From Agriotes lineatus (taxonomy: Eukaryota; Arthropoda; Insecta; Coleoptera; Elateridae), in contig OW679203.1 in the NCBI GenBank assembly GCA_940337035.1, positions 26,359,495 through 26,423,494 of the forward strand: a stretch of DNA of 64,000 bases, read 5' to 3'. Of this stretch, positions 22,385 through 33,775 are shown in pieces; position 1 is the first letter of the stretch, and each line of letters starts with the position of its first letter. Below the pieces are notes generated by a model. The model saw only the letters and a list, made by a program, of their open reading frames with translations, had not been told where the DNA came from and searched no databases. Both the position numbers and the translations under genes were made by a program.

Positions 22385-22600
22385 TGATGTTCGTTGTAAT
22401 GAACTTTCTGAAATACCGCATCTTCCCGGAGCGATTAAAATTAGCCCTTATTAAGCCTCTCTTTAAAAATGGCGAACCAGAAAATTGTAGACTAATAAGC
22501 TTGTTACCCAGCTTTTCTAAAGTGTTCGAACTAGTCATATGTGCGAGATTGGTGTCGTTTCTTCATGAAAATAAAGTAAAACAAAGAAGTCAACTATTTG
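22385..22600 (+). pseudogene. LINE RT fragment (CR1/L2-like)
   Basis: A 99-codon ORF contains FPERLKLALIKPLFKNGEPE, then CRLISLLPSFSKVFELVI, matching the RT block 'P..LK.A.V.PLFKKG....NYRPISLLP.FSKVFE' of CR1/L2-group elements. YRPI is mutated to CRLI. Only ~65 codons remain, just downstream of TMX2. Confidence 0.6.
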
Positions 22601-22658
22601 CAAAACAAATATTTTTCAAATTGTCATTTTGACATTAGGTATGAATCCTAAAAAATAT

Positions 22659-23085
22659 TGTTACGTTTTTACGTTCGGGCTATTTACAAAATTATACCAC
22701 GCTTCTTGTATTAAACATTTATTTACGATTATCTACAAACACAAGAATTATCAAGGCAGAACACAGATTACTTAAACTAACGAACTATTTCTAATGTAAT
22801 GATTTATATGGTTATATTTATTTGTTATTTATTTCACTAGAGTTATATACACACGGGTTTGATGAGAACTGTCCGCTATTCCTGCAGGCTTGTATTTATA
22901 TTGCCGGATAAGGTTCCAGAAACGCCGCGATCTTTACTCGAAGTTCCCGACAAACGCATGACGCATCTCGTATTAGTCACCAAGGCCGCTGACTTCACCC
23001 GTTGCACCTGGCTCCAGAGTTGTTTCTCGAAGTCTGGGAGGCTGTGACTCATATGTCCGCAGCGGCTCAGCCCAAGTTCGTTACG
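22659..23085. mobile_element. Candidate solo LTR (427 bp)
   Basis: Starts TGTTACG and ends CGTTACG, flanked by ATAT on both sides (22655-22658 and 23086-23089). A 4-bp ATAT target duplication fits Ty3/gypsy-type integration. The interior is more GC-rich at its 3' half. The end is not canonical CA, and no partner LTR or coding region is nearby, so this is only a candidate. Confidence 0.4.
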
Positions 23086-23203
23086 ATATCAATAAAAAAC
23101 CGATAAATAGTAGACAAAAAAGGCTGGCGTAGAATGTGTATTTGAATTAAATACAGACAGATCAATAAAAAACCAATTAGGGCAGGCTGTGATATGTGTT
23201 ATC

Positions 23204-24659
23204 CAGGGCTGTCCAACTTCAAGGGACCCAAGGACCACTGTAAAAAATTTGATGGTTACGAGGGCCGCATCTTAAAATGTGTCGTATCCGACTTTGTGAG
23301 TGATTTGTAATAAATATAAATCGTGTATATTTTAATACTAATTTTTATTTATTCAAGAAGCTTAGGTCACATTATAATAAGCATTGAAACATAAAAGAGA
23401 TATACAGGGTGTTTCCCTGAGGTAACCGACAAACTTACACCGTATGTTCTAGAAGTAATTCTATACAAAATAAATCCTATTCACTTTAAGTTAATTCCTT
23501 TCCGTTCTTGAGATACAGACAAAAGAAAAAAAATACATCAATTAATGTAAATCTACGTATAGAGATGTGACGTTTCACCCCCTTACTAAGCGCGTCAAAA
23601 ATTTACCCCTCGGGTTAAGCTCAAATCGGAGAAATACGTTCACTCAAATATATATTCGATTAGGTAAAACACCAGATAATTACCAAAACAAATATAATGA
23701 TTTTAGCTAGTTACAATTATTAATTAAAAATAAATCTGAGTTGTACATTATCTAAAATTAACATGTTCTTCTGAAACGGTGTCTGGTTTCGTGGGTCGAG
23801 CTGCAACCCATTGCACCAGCGAGTGTTGCGGGTCCCTATTGGTAGTCCGCCGGTACGCACGCCGATTCTTCGGGAAATGGGCTGAGTGAGTCTTTTGTTC
23901 CTGCAAACTTGACCTTCCACTCAGCAGTGATTTTAAGCTGTAATTTTTCGGTGAATTTAGCGATTTTAAGGGTTACCTGGGGCGGGCGTTAGTGCCTTAA
24001 TCCTGGTGCAGAGGTTGCTGGTACCTTCGGCGTCGTTCTTGGAGCGAACGCGGTGTCAACTCCTGCAGATGGAATTTATTCGCATTGAGCCGGAAAATGA
24101 TGTTGACAATCCCCCGGTAGGAAATTTGCGGGCTGCGGAATCGAACGTCCAGGAATTCGCCTTTTAATGACCAAAAAGGGCCTCTGCATGTGAGTTTATG
24201 GCAGCTACAGGACTCTAGCCGCTCACAAGCGGTGTAGAGGCTGCGATTCATACAGGTTGCAGGTTTAATTATTAGTAAAATGAGGTTATGAAGAGTATTT
24301 CATCTCTCGGAGGGCCGGGATTTGCGTTTAAAAATTACGCGGTCGGAAATGGCTTTTAAGCAGTTAGCCCTGCAAGGCAGTACAGCGTATTAAGACAGGG
24401 TTAAAGCCTCAGGGATTCGATTTTCCAAGAAAGTTCAACAATCAAGGTAAAATCGAATTCTAGCGGTCTTCCTCTTGCGGAAAATTTGAACTTCTTGGGC
24501 TGACAGTACAACACGTCATCTCCCTTGGAGCCTGGTCTGGTAAGGGTTGCAGGCCTACTCCGTTAGACAGTTTAGCGGGTCAGACAAGAGAGCCCAGGTA
24601 GGAAATGAGAGGACAGGATCAGGACTGGTGGCCCGCGCTCCACATGTTGAACAGCCCTG
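23204..24659. mobile_element. hAT-like non-autonomous element
   Basis: The ends are inverted repeats CAGGGCTGTCCAA (23204) and TTGAACAGCCCTG (24659). This is the CAGGG-type end of many hAT elements. The flanks are GTGTTATC and TGTTATAC, compatible with an 8-bp target duplication carrying one indel. The inside lacks a transposase. Near 23406 a TACAGGGTGTTTCC motif looks like the end of a mariner-type element, so the interior may be composite. Minus-strand ORFs at 23720-23920 and 23997-24251 carry no domain that I recognise. Confidence 0.55.
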
Positions 24660-24928
24660 TGTTATACGTTTTGTAGTACTGAAGTGTATTGTCAGTCTAT
24701 GTCAAATTCGAGATTAGTAGGTTAGGTTTTGTTTGTTATTTGACACAGACTAACGTAAAACTTAACCTGCAAATCTCGCCCTAATTACTTTTTTATTGAT
24801 CTCGTCTGTAGAACAAAATTATTGTAAAATTCGAACAGTCAAACAAACTTATATTTTCCTATTATAAAACTGAGTTTGATTTTAAAGCGCCACCTACTGC
24901 ATTCTTTGAAATTTAATATAGTGTCTGC

Positions 24929-25257
24929 CACGGCCCCCTCGATTAATGCGAGACTGACGTCTCTATGCGGCCCGCCGCATTTTTGGTTCAAGGCGTTTTT
25001 TATAGTTTGTAGAGGCGCTACAGTACGTTGCGCCTGTTGCGTATTTACGTATTACACGTTTGTCTTTTTTTATTTTAAAAGCATGTCTACGGCCTCCTGG
25101 ATTAATATTAATCCAGGAGGTCGTGCTTACGTGACAGATAATTTATCAAAAACACAACAGATGGCGCCAAAGTACGTTGGCCTCAGAATCACAAAAATTA
25201 TACAAATGTGGCGGGCCGCGTAGAGACGTCAGTCTTGCATTAATCCAGGAGGCCGTG
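24929..25257. mobile_element. MITE with 8-bp target duplication
   Basis: The terminal inverted repeats (about 54 bp, ~88% alike) start CACGGCC on both sides. Perfect 8-bp direct repeats GTGTCTGC flank it at 24921-24928 and 25258-25265. The middle has a second palindrome (25089-25125) built from the same CTCCTGGATTAAT end motif, as if two element ends were fused head to head. hAT or P superfamily by target size. No coding sequence. Confidence 0.75.
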
Positions 25258-25669
25258 GTGTCTGCTGTTGCTTTATTAATTTTTCAGCCATCTTTTTCAT
25301 GTCCTCTTTTGTTTTCTAGAATCGTACTTACGTATCCAGTTCTGATGCTAACACATTGCTGATTGCACAAAAACACCCATCATTGCTTTATACATGGCTC
25401 ACACGTTTTATAATTTTCAAAAACATGAATGAAAAATCATACTAGCATAAACAGCAGCGTGTCAAGTAAAAAAGCACTTAAATTTGCTGGTACTAGTACT
25501 CGGCTGAATCAATAAGCAAATGTAAATCCGGCCTTGCTATTCGATGATCATGATCAGTGCACTTTATTCTTATATAAAAAAGAAAATACCAATAGTATAC
25601 TCCGTTCACATCTTTTTGGCATGAAGGTTGACCATGACAGTTTCTCCAAATTTAGCTGTGTAAAATTAC

Positions 25670-25798
25670 TTTTTAGGATACTACATTGGTAGTAGTAGTT
25701 CTATTACTACTGGTCTAGGCCGGTAAATTTTATCTACCGGACTCGTTTTTAACTGTAACTGTGTAAACGCTAGTTACCACTGCAGTATCCTAAAAAAT
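25670..25798. repeat. Short palindromic element
   Basis: The ends TTTTTAGGATACT and AGTATCCTAAAAAA are inverted copies about 130 bp apart. It is MITE-like, but no target duplication is clear. Confidence 0.45.
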
Positions 25799-25811
25799 CT
25801 TATACGATACA

Positions 25812-25915
25812 CGACCGGTAGCATTTTTATGGCCTTGCCAAACATACAGGTCTCGCCCTACGGGCTCGACCTGTTAAGTATTGGCGCGGCCATAAAAATG
25901 TTGCTACCGGTCTAA
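25812..25915. repeat. Short palindromic element, ~100 bp
   Basis: GACCGGTAGCATTTTTATGGCC at the left is mirrored by GGCCATAAAAATGTTGCTACCGGTC at the right (each quoted arm just over 20 bases, differing by a short insertion). A smaller GC-rich hairpin (AGGTCTCGCCCTACGGGCTCGACCT, core CGCCCTACGGGC) forms the loop. It is MITE-like. Confidence 0.5.
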
Positions 25916-26634
25916 TAACGTAAATAGCTACTTTTGTGTTGAAACGAGGTTTACATTTGAGGCTGTGGTTACCAAATGCTTTTAGGTTAGAAAATATGAC
26001 AAAACATGTTCAAATGCAAAGTTGCCATATTTAAACAGAATAAAAAATGGAACTTAGTAATTTTTATGCATGTATCTAGTTTCAGTAGTGTTTTTAGCAA
26101 CATTTTTAATTAAGTACATGGAAGGTCTTTCAATACTTGAGATTTTAAATATTTCTCCACATGTACTATCAAAGTAAGAAGTCCATCTGGCAACAACAGT
26201 GTTGGGAACTCGACAACACAGCCCTACCTTCCCGGTTGCCCCTAGCGAACGCAAAATATCCCTAAATCTGACAAAAAATCCCTCCTACTCGCCCAATATA
26301 AACGATGATTAAATCTGAAATCTGATGAAAAATTTAAAGGGACATACATGTAATACACTAGACTCATAAATTTTACCTTGAAGAAAATAATAATTTCAAG
26401 TACCTACGCAATATAAATGTAGCATTATTAAATATAGAATAAACACATTTAGGTACTTACAAAATTTATAAATTTTTTGAAACAAATAAGCAAGTAACAA
26501 TAATTCAAACAACGCCCACTACAAATTCCGTCTTTAAACTGAAATAAAATAACTAAATAGAGAATATAAGGAGAAGAAAAATATACTCAGAAGTAAGCAT
26601 TTTGTACAATTTATTAGACTATTAATGTTAAACC

Positions 26635-27773
26635 CATGGGGCGCCGTTATATAGGGGCAAGCAGGGGCGCTTACCCCTCCCTGAATTTTTTCCAAAAATA
26701 ATCCACCATCACATTAACCTTGATTGTCTAGTACGCACCACGCCCTAAAAGCCCGGTCACTTTACAGAGCCGATTCTTTGAATAAGCCGATTACCGAAAT
26801 ATCGAGATCAGAGGGGTATATGAATTTGTAACTCAGCACGATACAAAACAATATTTAAATTTCCGTTTCTTGACGCCCTTAAGGGCTGACCGATGTTGGG
26901 TTTTCTTGTGTCTAGGCCATATATGTAATACTGACTATATTGCTAGCGGCTGTGAGTGGGAAATTCACGAAGGAAGTGAGACAGACAACCAACTCTTCAA
27001 TGTATAATGGTGAGCTGTGCGCAAGCGCGTCGGCGTCGTCCGCCCAATAGGAAAGTGGTCAAGTTTAAAATTCGTTTCTAAAGGCGGAGTTCGAATTCTC
27101 ACGCATGCGCACGAGACGCGTTATACTCTAAGTGAAACTATGTCGGCGCCGTAATGTTTTAGGGCGTTCCGAGGCTTTACTAGCAATATATGTATAATAC
27201 ATATATGGTCTAGGCACGTTCAAGTAATAAATTCAATGGCTCGCCAAATCCCAGTGCACCTGCACAGAATGTTTGCAAATATTTACAATAAATGCATTAC
27301 TTATCTCAAGTTAGTTTTATTCACTCCCAGGTTGAGTTACTACTGTTAGATTATTGTGTATGTATGTATATTTTTTGCATCTATTATTTTATTTGTTGAT
27401 TAATTTTATGCCAGCATTATTGTGTATTGCTATTACTAACGCTTCAATATTTTGTGTGCTTTGATGCCCAAACCATAAAGTAATGATATAGTAAAGGACG
27501 TACTGATTTTATTATTTCTGATATCTGAATGAACCTTGCGCGTACAAATTTTACAAATAAAATGCCCATTATTTTTTATTTAGATACACAAAACGTGATA
27601 CAGGTATTTTTTCCAAACCTTGTAGCACTGGGTTTTTATATTTTTTAAAATCTAATAGCATTTTTTAGGTGCGCGTACGTGTTTCTTTTTTAGACCCCTG
27701 TGAATTTAATTGTCTTATCTCAATATCGAAAAAATATTACCCCTCCCTGAGAAGTTTTCTAACGGCGCCCATG
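26635..27773. mobile_element. hAT-like non-autonomous element, 8-bp target duplication
   Basis: The ends are CATGGGGCGCCGTTA (left) and TAACGGCGCCCATG (right), inverted copies. Perfect 8-bp direct repeats GTTAAACC lie at 26627-26634 and 27774-27781. No transposase. A different 290-bp MITE is nested inside (26918-27207). Without that insert the element is about 850 bp. 'TTACCCCTCCCTGA' occurs near both ends (26679 and 27737). Confidence 0.75.
26918..27207. mobile_element. 290-bp MITE, copy A (8-bp target duplication)
   Basis: Terminal inverted repeats of ~29 bp start CATATATG and end with TATATTGCTAG. It is flanked by the perfect 8-bp repeat GTCTAGGC (26910-26917 and 27208-27215). A second family member, copy B, lies at 38224-38511 and is ~85-90% alike throughout, including the conserved middle 'GACAACCAACTCTTC'. 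An 8-bp target with G-T...C, plus ends beginning CA, fits the P or hAT superfamilies. It is nested in the 26635-27773 element. Confidence 0.85.
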
Positions 27774-27901
27774 GTTAAACCTTTGTCGGGCAAAGCTTTA
27801 ATTCTGCAGCATATTTGTTATGACTACAATGATACAGTCGTGAAGACGAATATAATACTTCGGGAAAATGTAATAAATCTATTTGACGATCATTATATGT
27901 A

Positions 27902-29767
27902 CCGGGTGGCCAATTAAGAAGGGCACTCGGCCCTATCTCGAAAAGTAATTGTCGTAAAGACTTGGGGTAAAAAAAATTTATGACTAAAGCGGCCAAGAGA
28001 AAATGCTGGAAATTATTTTTAAGTTTCTAGAATGGCCGCCAGGAGGCGTAATCGCATTCTTGAATTTTAAATCCCGATTTTTGAGAAATATTCTTATATT
28101 ACAGATAGCTAAAATGGACACCGTTTTAAAGCTGAGATAAATTCGATTCTTTTTTGTTAAATGCTTTTTGCTCTATCTCTTAAGGGAAAGTGGTGGGGGG
28201 TGTCCGAACATTTTCGGAAAGAAATGTCAATAACTTCAAAATGGCTGAACGGATTTTGTCAAACTTGGAGTCGTTGAAAAGGGCTTTTCTTAGGCTATCA
28301 ATGCTGCCTTAAGCGGATTGATTTAGATTGCTTGTGTCGTCGCTAGAGGGCGTTTTGCGACAACACTACAAATGAAATGGATTTTCTCAAAAAAATTAAA
28401 TGCAACGATATCACTTTTATTGGAACAAAAGATAGCCAAATAAGGGCCTAACACGCTAGTGAAAACCGCATTTCGATATTTGTTTCCTAACCTAAAATAT
28501 CAGTAAAGGAAATTACAAATCGAAATAATGTCGCATCTTTGGGAATATTATCAGTATACCTGCCATTATTAAATCCTAATTATCCTTCTTTTAGCAAAAT
28601 ATATATAAATTTACTGTTAAAATACCAACATTATATTTAAAATGTCAATAATAATTAATCCTTTATCTAATAGAGTTGTCTGTCCGGGACGCTGTTTTGT
28701 CTGTCCGGGACGCTGTTTCAGCAGCCAAACCGTAAGAGATAGAGAAAAAAGTTATGAAAGTTATATGTTTGGAATGGTCATGTCAGGTCAGGAACCGAAT
28801 TTCAGTCACGTGACACTTCCGGTTTTCGAGAAATCACGTGATTTGAAAACCGGAAGTGTCACGTGACTGAAATTCGGTTCCTGACCTGACATGACCATTC
28901 CAAACATAACTTTCATAACTTTTTTCTCTATCTCTTACGGTTTGGCTGCTGAAACAGCGTCCCGGACAGACAAAACAGCGTCCCGGACAGACAACTCTAT
29001 TAGATAAAAGATTAATTATTATTGACATTTTAAATATAATGTTGGTATTTTAACAGTAAATTTATATATATTTTGCTAAAAGAAGGATAATTAGGATTTA
29101 ATAATGGCAGGTATACTGATAATATTCCCAAAGATGCGACATTATTTCGATTTTTAATTTCCTTTACTGATATTTTAGGTTAGGAAAAAAATATCGAAAT
29201 GCAGTTTTCACTAGCGTGTTAGGCCCTTATTTGGCTATCTTTTGTTCCAATAAAAGTGATATCGTTGCATTTAATTTTTTTGAGAAAATCCATTTCATTT
29301 GTAGTGTTGTCGCAAAACGCCCTCTAGCGACGACACAAGCAATCTAAATCAATCCGCTTAAGGCAGCATTGATAGCCTAAGAAAAGCCCTTTTCAACGAC
29401 TCCAAGTTTGACAAAATCCGTTCAGCCATTTTGAAGTTATTGACATTTCTTTCCGAAAATGTTCGGACACCCCCCACCACTTTCCCTTAAGAGATAGAGC
29501 AAAAAGCATTTAACAAAAAAGAATCGAATTTATCTCAGCTTTAAAACGGTGTCCATTTTAGCTATCTGTAATATAAGAATATTTCTCAAAAATCGGGATT
29601 TAAAATTCAAGAATGCGATTACGCCTCCTGGCGGCCATTCTAGAAACTTAAAAATAATTTCCAGCATTTTCTCTTGGCCGCTTTAGTCATAAATTTTTTT
29701 ACCCCAAGTCTTTACGACAATTACTTTTCGAGATAGGGCCGAGTGCCCTTCTTAATTGGCCACCCGG
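27902..29767. repeat. 1.87-kb near-perfect foldback (giant inverted repeat)
   Basis: The left arm (27902 to about 28825) and right arm (about 28846-29767) are reverse complements over ~920 bp with only scattered differences. The centre is the perfect palindrome AAATCACGTGATTT (28831-28844). The outer ends are CCGGGTGGCCAATTAAG and its complement, bordered by TA (27900-27901 and 29768-29769). Each arm includes a doubled 'GTCCGGGACGCTGTTT' motif. No protein is credible; the mirrored ORFs at 28642-28866 and 28834-29028 are the same sequence on both strands. It is a foldback or TA-targeting transposon whose transcript would be a very long hairpin. Confidence 0.9.
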
Positions 29768-29769
29768 TA

Positions 29770-30175
29770 CGATTGGCGAGGGTGCTTACAGTTTTAGTAT
29801 TTATATAATGGAAATTATTTTTGATAATTTTTCCCAACTTTTAAAGGAACCCTCTTTTATAGCAATTTTTGAAGAAATATCCCTATATCTCTTTTAAAGT
29901 AATGAATCCCTCTAAAAAGGAAATTTCCTTCCCAGTTCCCAACACTGCGGCAACAATATTCTGTTCTGTCAAATGACAGTAAATTTCTTGGAGGTTATGC
30001 AAGTTATACAACAAAAAATTACGGTTCTGTTCATATGCAACTTAACAACAAAAATTCAAAATTGCCCTTGAATGGCTTTTACTACTGTGAAATACAAATG
30101 GAATGAAAAGGAAGAATAAGAATATGTAGCTTGCATCAATTAGAGGGTCTTCTTCATAAAACACGAAAATGTTGT
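29770..30175. other. Nothing recognised
   Basis: AT-rich interval between the foldback and the next LINE relic. Contains no ORF of note. Confidence 0.35.
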
Positions 30176-30179
30176 AATT

Positions 30180-30830
30180 TTATTATCAGAAGAAACGAGA
30201 TCTAATAACAGAGAAAAATATAGGAAGAGTAATAACTAAAGAAATGAAGGTGGCAGTAGCAGAACTCAAATCAATATCAGAAAAAAATTGCATTTTGACT
30301 CGAGGGGAAGTACCAAAAACTGTTTATATTACATAAATGTAAAATGTATATATGCCAGTAGAGAATGCGGATGAGGAGACTAAAGAATAATATTACGAAA
30401 TGCTACAAAGAGAATATGACTTAAAATAATGTCTAATGGGAGATTTTAATGCGCAAGTGGGAGGAGAGAAAATCTTTAAACAAATCAATAGCAATAAAAA
30501 TGCGAAACCATCAATTGACTTAGAATTAGAATATACATAAAAGTACATTTTGTTGAATGGCAGAAGTAACAATCAAATTGATCATATCCTAATTGCAGCA
30601 GAGGGAGAAAAAAGTACCTACTTCCACAAATATAAGAAGCTACAGAGGGCTCAATGCTGACTTTAGACGAGATAGTGATGGGAATTAAGGTGAATCAGAG
30701 CATATCACCAAGTGGGAAAAGGATATTAGATAGTTTGCAGCAAGAAAGGGAAAAACAACAGTAGGTACCTGCTATGATAAAAATTAGATTTAAAACCAGG
30801 TAAAAAATTTGTTAAAGGATGGTAAAGTAA
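30180..30830 (+). pseudogene. Broken LINE ('C'), part 1: endonuclease
   Basis: Decayed endonuclease domain with several stops. VYMPVENADEETKE, then CLMGDFNAQVGGEKIF, then NGRSNNQIDHILI are readable around 30340-30610. This order and wording match the EEP domain of the intact RTE-like ORF2. It stops where the DDE transposon at ~30850 begins. The continuation is found at 33590 onward. Confidence 0.6.
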
Positions 30831-31294
30831 GCTATATTGAGTGCAGCAGCACATACAGAGAGAGTTAAAACGTATGGAGACACCGATTTGCTGTCGTTAA
30901 TATTCATTTTATAAGAAAATGTTCAATCCAAAAGTTTTTCATGAAATTCTTATCTACATATTGGTATACACGAAGAATTTTGTTATTCAATTGTTTGTGA
31001 GTTATGACATTACGCGGTATTTTTTTAAATGGCAACGTATTAATGTTATACTACCATTTGATAGTTTTTTTTCTCTTTATAATGGTATAAAAAAATTTGG
31101 GTGTGCATAACATTTCTTCGGGAAAATGCTGGTTAAAGTTAAAGTATTTACAATTAATTAACTTCGTGATTCGTAAACGATACCTCTATGATAAACAAAA
31201 GTGAAGCTATAAACAAAGGCGATATCAGTAAGACTGAATTTGTTTGTTTAAGACACATTTTTCAATTTTGTGCAATTTATTGCTGTTGGCATTA

Positions 31295-31690
31295 GCAATG
31301 GCGAGTTTAAGTGAACGTGAAGTGAAGTTTACAAGATGTTTGTAATTTATTTAATGATACGCATCCAAATAGAAATCCAATTTCTAAATCTATTGTTGGT
31401 AAAATTTTACATTTTGAACAAACGGATAGCTTTAAAAATTTCCCAAATAGTGGTAGGTATACCTAGAAGATCAATAAGTGATGATAAAACACTAGATGTT
31501 TTATTGGCTGTATCTGAAGCTCCCCATTTACCGACCAGGCAATTTGCGATCAATCTCAATATTTCACAGTTTTCTGTCGTTTCAATTTTAAAAAGTGAAA
31601 AGTATAAACCCTATAAGGTACACCTTGTACATGAGTTGATGGAGAATGATTTTGATACGAGACTCCAGTTTGTGAGGAAATGTTAAATAT
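31295..31690 (+). pseudogene. Transposase N-terminus (DUF4817-like HTH), interrupted
   Basis: Conceptual reading starts near 31298 with MASLSEREVKF and continues, after a frameshift, through HPNRNPISKSIVGKI and FEQTDSFKNFPNSGR to RRSISDDKTLDVLLAVSEAP and QFAINLNISQFSVVSILK. This is the helix-turn-helix front end of insect transposases related to Tc/IS630 proteins. It ends at a stop after LQFVRKC. Beyond it the catalytic part is split by the SINE; IWFQQDGAPSHI-like sequence is readable near 32135. Confidence 0.6.
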
Positions 31691-31779
31691 TTGCAATAAT
31701 AATGAAAATTTTGAAGATGTCGAGTAACGCAGATGTTTATACAAAATTAAATCAATTAGGTACATCAAATCTCAGCCAT

Positions 31780-32050
31780 GGCGATTGGAATCGGGCTCGG
31801 TGAGACGATTCACAGTTGGGCACCAAATTAACTGTGCTCTACTCAGAACCACAGACCTAAGAGATAGAGTAACAAGGTCAACACACACCAAGACACACAC
31901 CTAACACACAATGGTTGCTACGCAAGCATGAAAGGCAAGCTCCAACTTTGTATCTCGTAACTCGGGGCAGGTTGAGCACTACACCGCCATATGCTAGCGT
32001 ACAAAGCACCAGCCTCTACACCGCTAAGGTAAGAAGAGGTTAACAATTAT
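31780..32050 (+). mobile_element. tRNA-type SINE, 5'-truncated second copy
   Basis: Matches positions ~18818-19085 of the SINE in VPS53 intron 1, starting at 'TGGCGATTGGAAT' and including 'CAGTTGGGCACCAAATTAAC' and 'CACCAGCCTCTACACCG'. The tRNA-like head with its promoter boxes is missing. It lies inside the transposase of the DDE element, between the front and catalytic parts. Confidence 0.8.
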
Positions 32051-32369
32051 ATATACATACATATATTATAAAAATTTTGCCTGTGCTACTCTCTATCCCC
32101 ATGAAAACAATGGACACCTCCCCAATAACACTATTTGGTTCCAGCAAGATGGTGCCCCTTCACACATAAATTTATTTTCTAAAATTTACGAAGTCCAGTC
32201 GCACGTTTTTAAATGCAATTCTGATTTAATAACAAGAAATTTTTAATGCCGCAATCATCAGTCTTTGCTTTATTTAATATGTTTAAATTAGATTAAACAT
32301 ATATAAATTTCAGTCCAAATTTACGGAACATTATTCATAATTTAAAAGCTAGTGTTATTTCGCAATCAG

Positions 32370-32930
32370 ACAAGTTAAAGACCAGGAAAACTGCAGATCT
32401 GCACCTCATGCACAAAACCGACCTACAGCGGCAGGTTCAACGGGCGACCTTCGCTCCAGCAGGAAATAAAACCGCTGAATTGCTACGTTGTTATTTTGTA
32501 ATTGTAAACGCTTTGGCCCAGTAAACTGTACATTTGAACTTTGATATTGTTACTTCGTTAAGCATTCTTGTTTTGTATAAATAGAACATTTATCTTCGTA
32601 ATAAAAAAATCTGCATTTAATGTTTGATTCATTCACTACCCCAATACCAAGCCATAATACTGTCAAGACGTGAGGCTGCGTCTTATGGGGTAGTTTACTG
32701 TCGTCCCTTTCAAGTACCATTGACTACATTGGTTTAAAACGTAAACACAGTCTTGTTTACGTGCTTGAGGGATAGAACTAGCGCAAAGCAACGGATTCCT
32801 GATTACAGCCTCCAGGCAAATCTGTTCAACATCTGAATAATGTGTTTCCATCACATGGATTGGGAGACCAAGAAACATTGAGTCGACAGCCTGTTTGCCC
32901 TTTAGATTATTTTCTTTAGCAATACGTAAA
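32370..32930. other. Unidentified insertion inside the DDE transposon
   Basis: The transposase reading breaks near 32365 and resumes near 32935. The stretch contains TATAAATA (32577) and AATAAA (32600) and a short inverted pair around CTACCCCA/TGGGGTAG (32637 and 32687). An LTR fragment is one possibility; no ends could be defined. Confidence 0.3.
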
Positions 32931-32934
32931 AAAC

Positions 32935-33090
32935 AAAGTTTATAAAGATAGGCTCAATAACCGAATTACCAGAACGATAGAAGAAAATCCCCGTGAATTC
33001 TTAGAAAATTCTCTTTGGGGTTTTGCAAATCGATTGGGTCATTGTCAAATTGTAAATGGAGAACAGTTTGAACATTGAATTCACTAGATG
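32935..33090 (+). pseudogene. Transposase C-terminus
   Basis: One frame reads KDRLNNRITRTIEENPREFL and then GFANRLGHCQIVNGEQFEH followed by a stop. This is the usual C-terminus of the insect DUF4817-type transposases (RI..IEENP...VNG.QFEHLL). It pairs with the N-terminus at 31295. Confidence 0.65.
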
Positions 33091-33589
33091 TGTTTGTTCG
33101 TATTTATTTATGCTTTATTTGCTTTTGTTAATGTTTTTGAAGTTTGTAACATCATTGTATTTTTTTGTGGTTGTTTAATTTAGTTATTAATTTTTTTCTA
33201 ACGAGAAGATTTTGGCCGACAATAAAATTAAAATATGAAACTCGCTATCGCTTCACTTTTGTTTACCATGGCTGTATCGTTTACGAATCGGGAAGTTAAT
33301 TAATTGTAAATACATTAATTGTAACCGGCATTTTCTCAAAGAAATTTTATACAAACCCAAAATATTTTTATACCATTATAAAGAGAAAAAAAATCTTTAT
33401 CGAATGGTAGTATAACATTAATAGGTTGCCAATTAAAAAAATATCGTGTAGTCATAATTCAAAAACAATTGAATAACACAATGTATAGTGTATATCAATA
33501 GGTAAATAAAAATTTCATAAAAAAGCTTTTGGATTGAACATATTTTTATCAAAACAACTCTCTCCATATAAGCACAAATACTATAAACG

Positions 33590-33775
33590 AGGTAAAAAAG
33601 TGGAGTGAAGAGGAATGTGAAAAGAACTAGCTGAAAGAACATGGGCAAGACTGAGACTCTTAGAAGATGAAGGAAGAAGAAGAAAATGCAAGACCCTCTG
33701 TCGAGAAAAGAAAAGTAGAGAAAAAATGGTGGAAAAATGGAAGACAGTTACAAAAAGATAGAAAACAGGAACTTG
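33590..33775 (+). pseudogene. Broken LINE ('C'), part 2: linker
   Basis: Reading across frames gives KKWSEEECEKLAER, LRLLEDEGRRR and CREKKSREKM. This matches the endonuclease-RT linker of RTE-like ORF2, where the intact element has EWFDIECEKI...EEKRREVKKICRQKK. It begins right after the DDE transposon, so it continues part 1 (30180-30830). Confidence 0.5.

Larger units (their letters stand above)
30850..33580 (+). mobile_element. DDE transposon with ~300-bp degenerate TIRs
   Basis: The first ~330 bp (about 30850-31190) and last ~330 bp (about 33250-33580) are imperfect inverted copies. Shared blocks include 'ATGTTCAATCCAAAAG', 'TTATAATGGTATAAAAA'-type and 'AATTAACTTCGTGATTCGTAAACGATAC'-type segments (core TTCGTGATTCGTAAACGAT versus ATCGTTTACGAATCGGGAA). 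Between them lie remnants of a transposase of the insect DUF4817/IS630-like kind. The element interrupts a LINE: its left and right neighbours are consecutive parts of the same ORF2. It carries a truncated tRNA-type SINE and a further insertion. Confidence 0.65.

Noticed and set aside
28642..29028. Two near-identical ORFs on opposite strands
   Set aside because: They are the two arms of the foldback read on each strand; there is no independent support for a protein.
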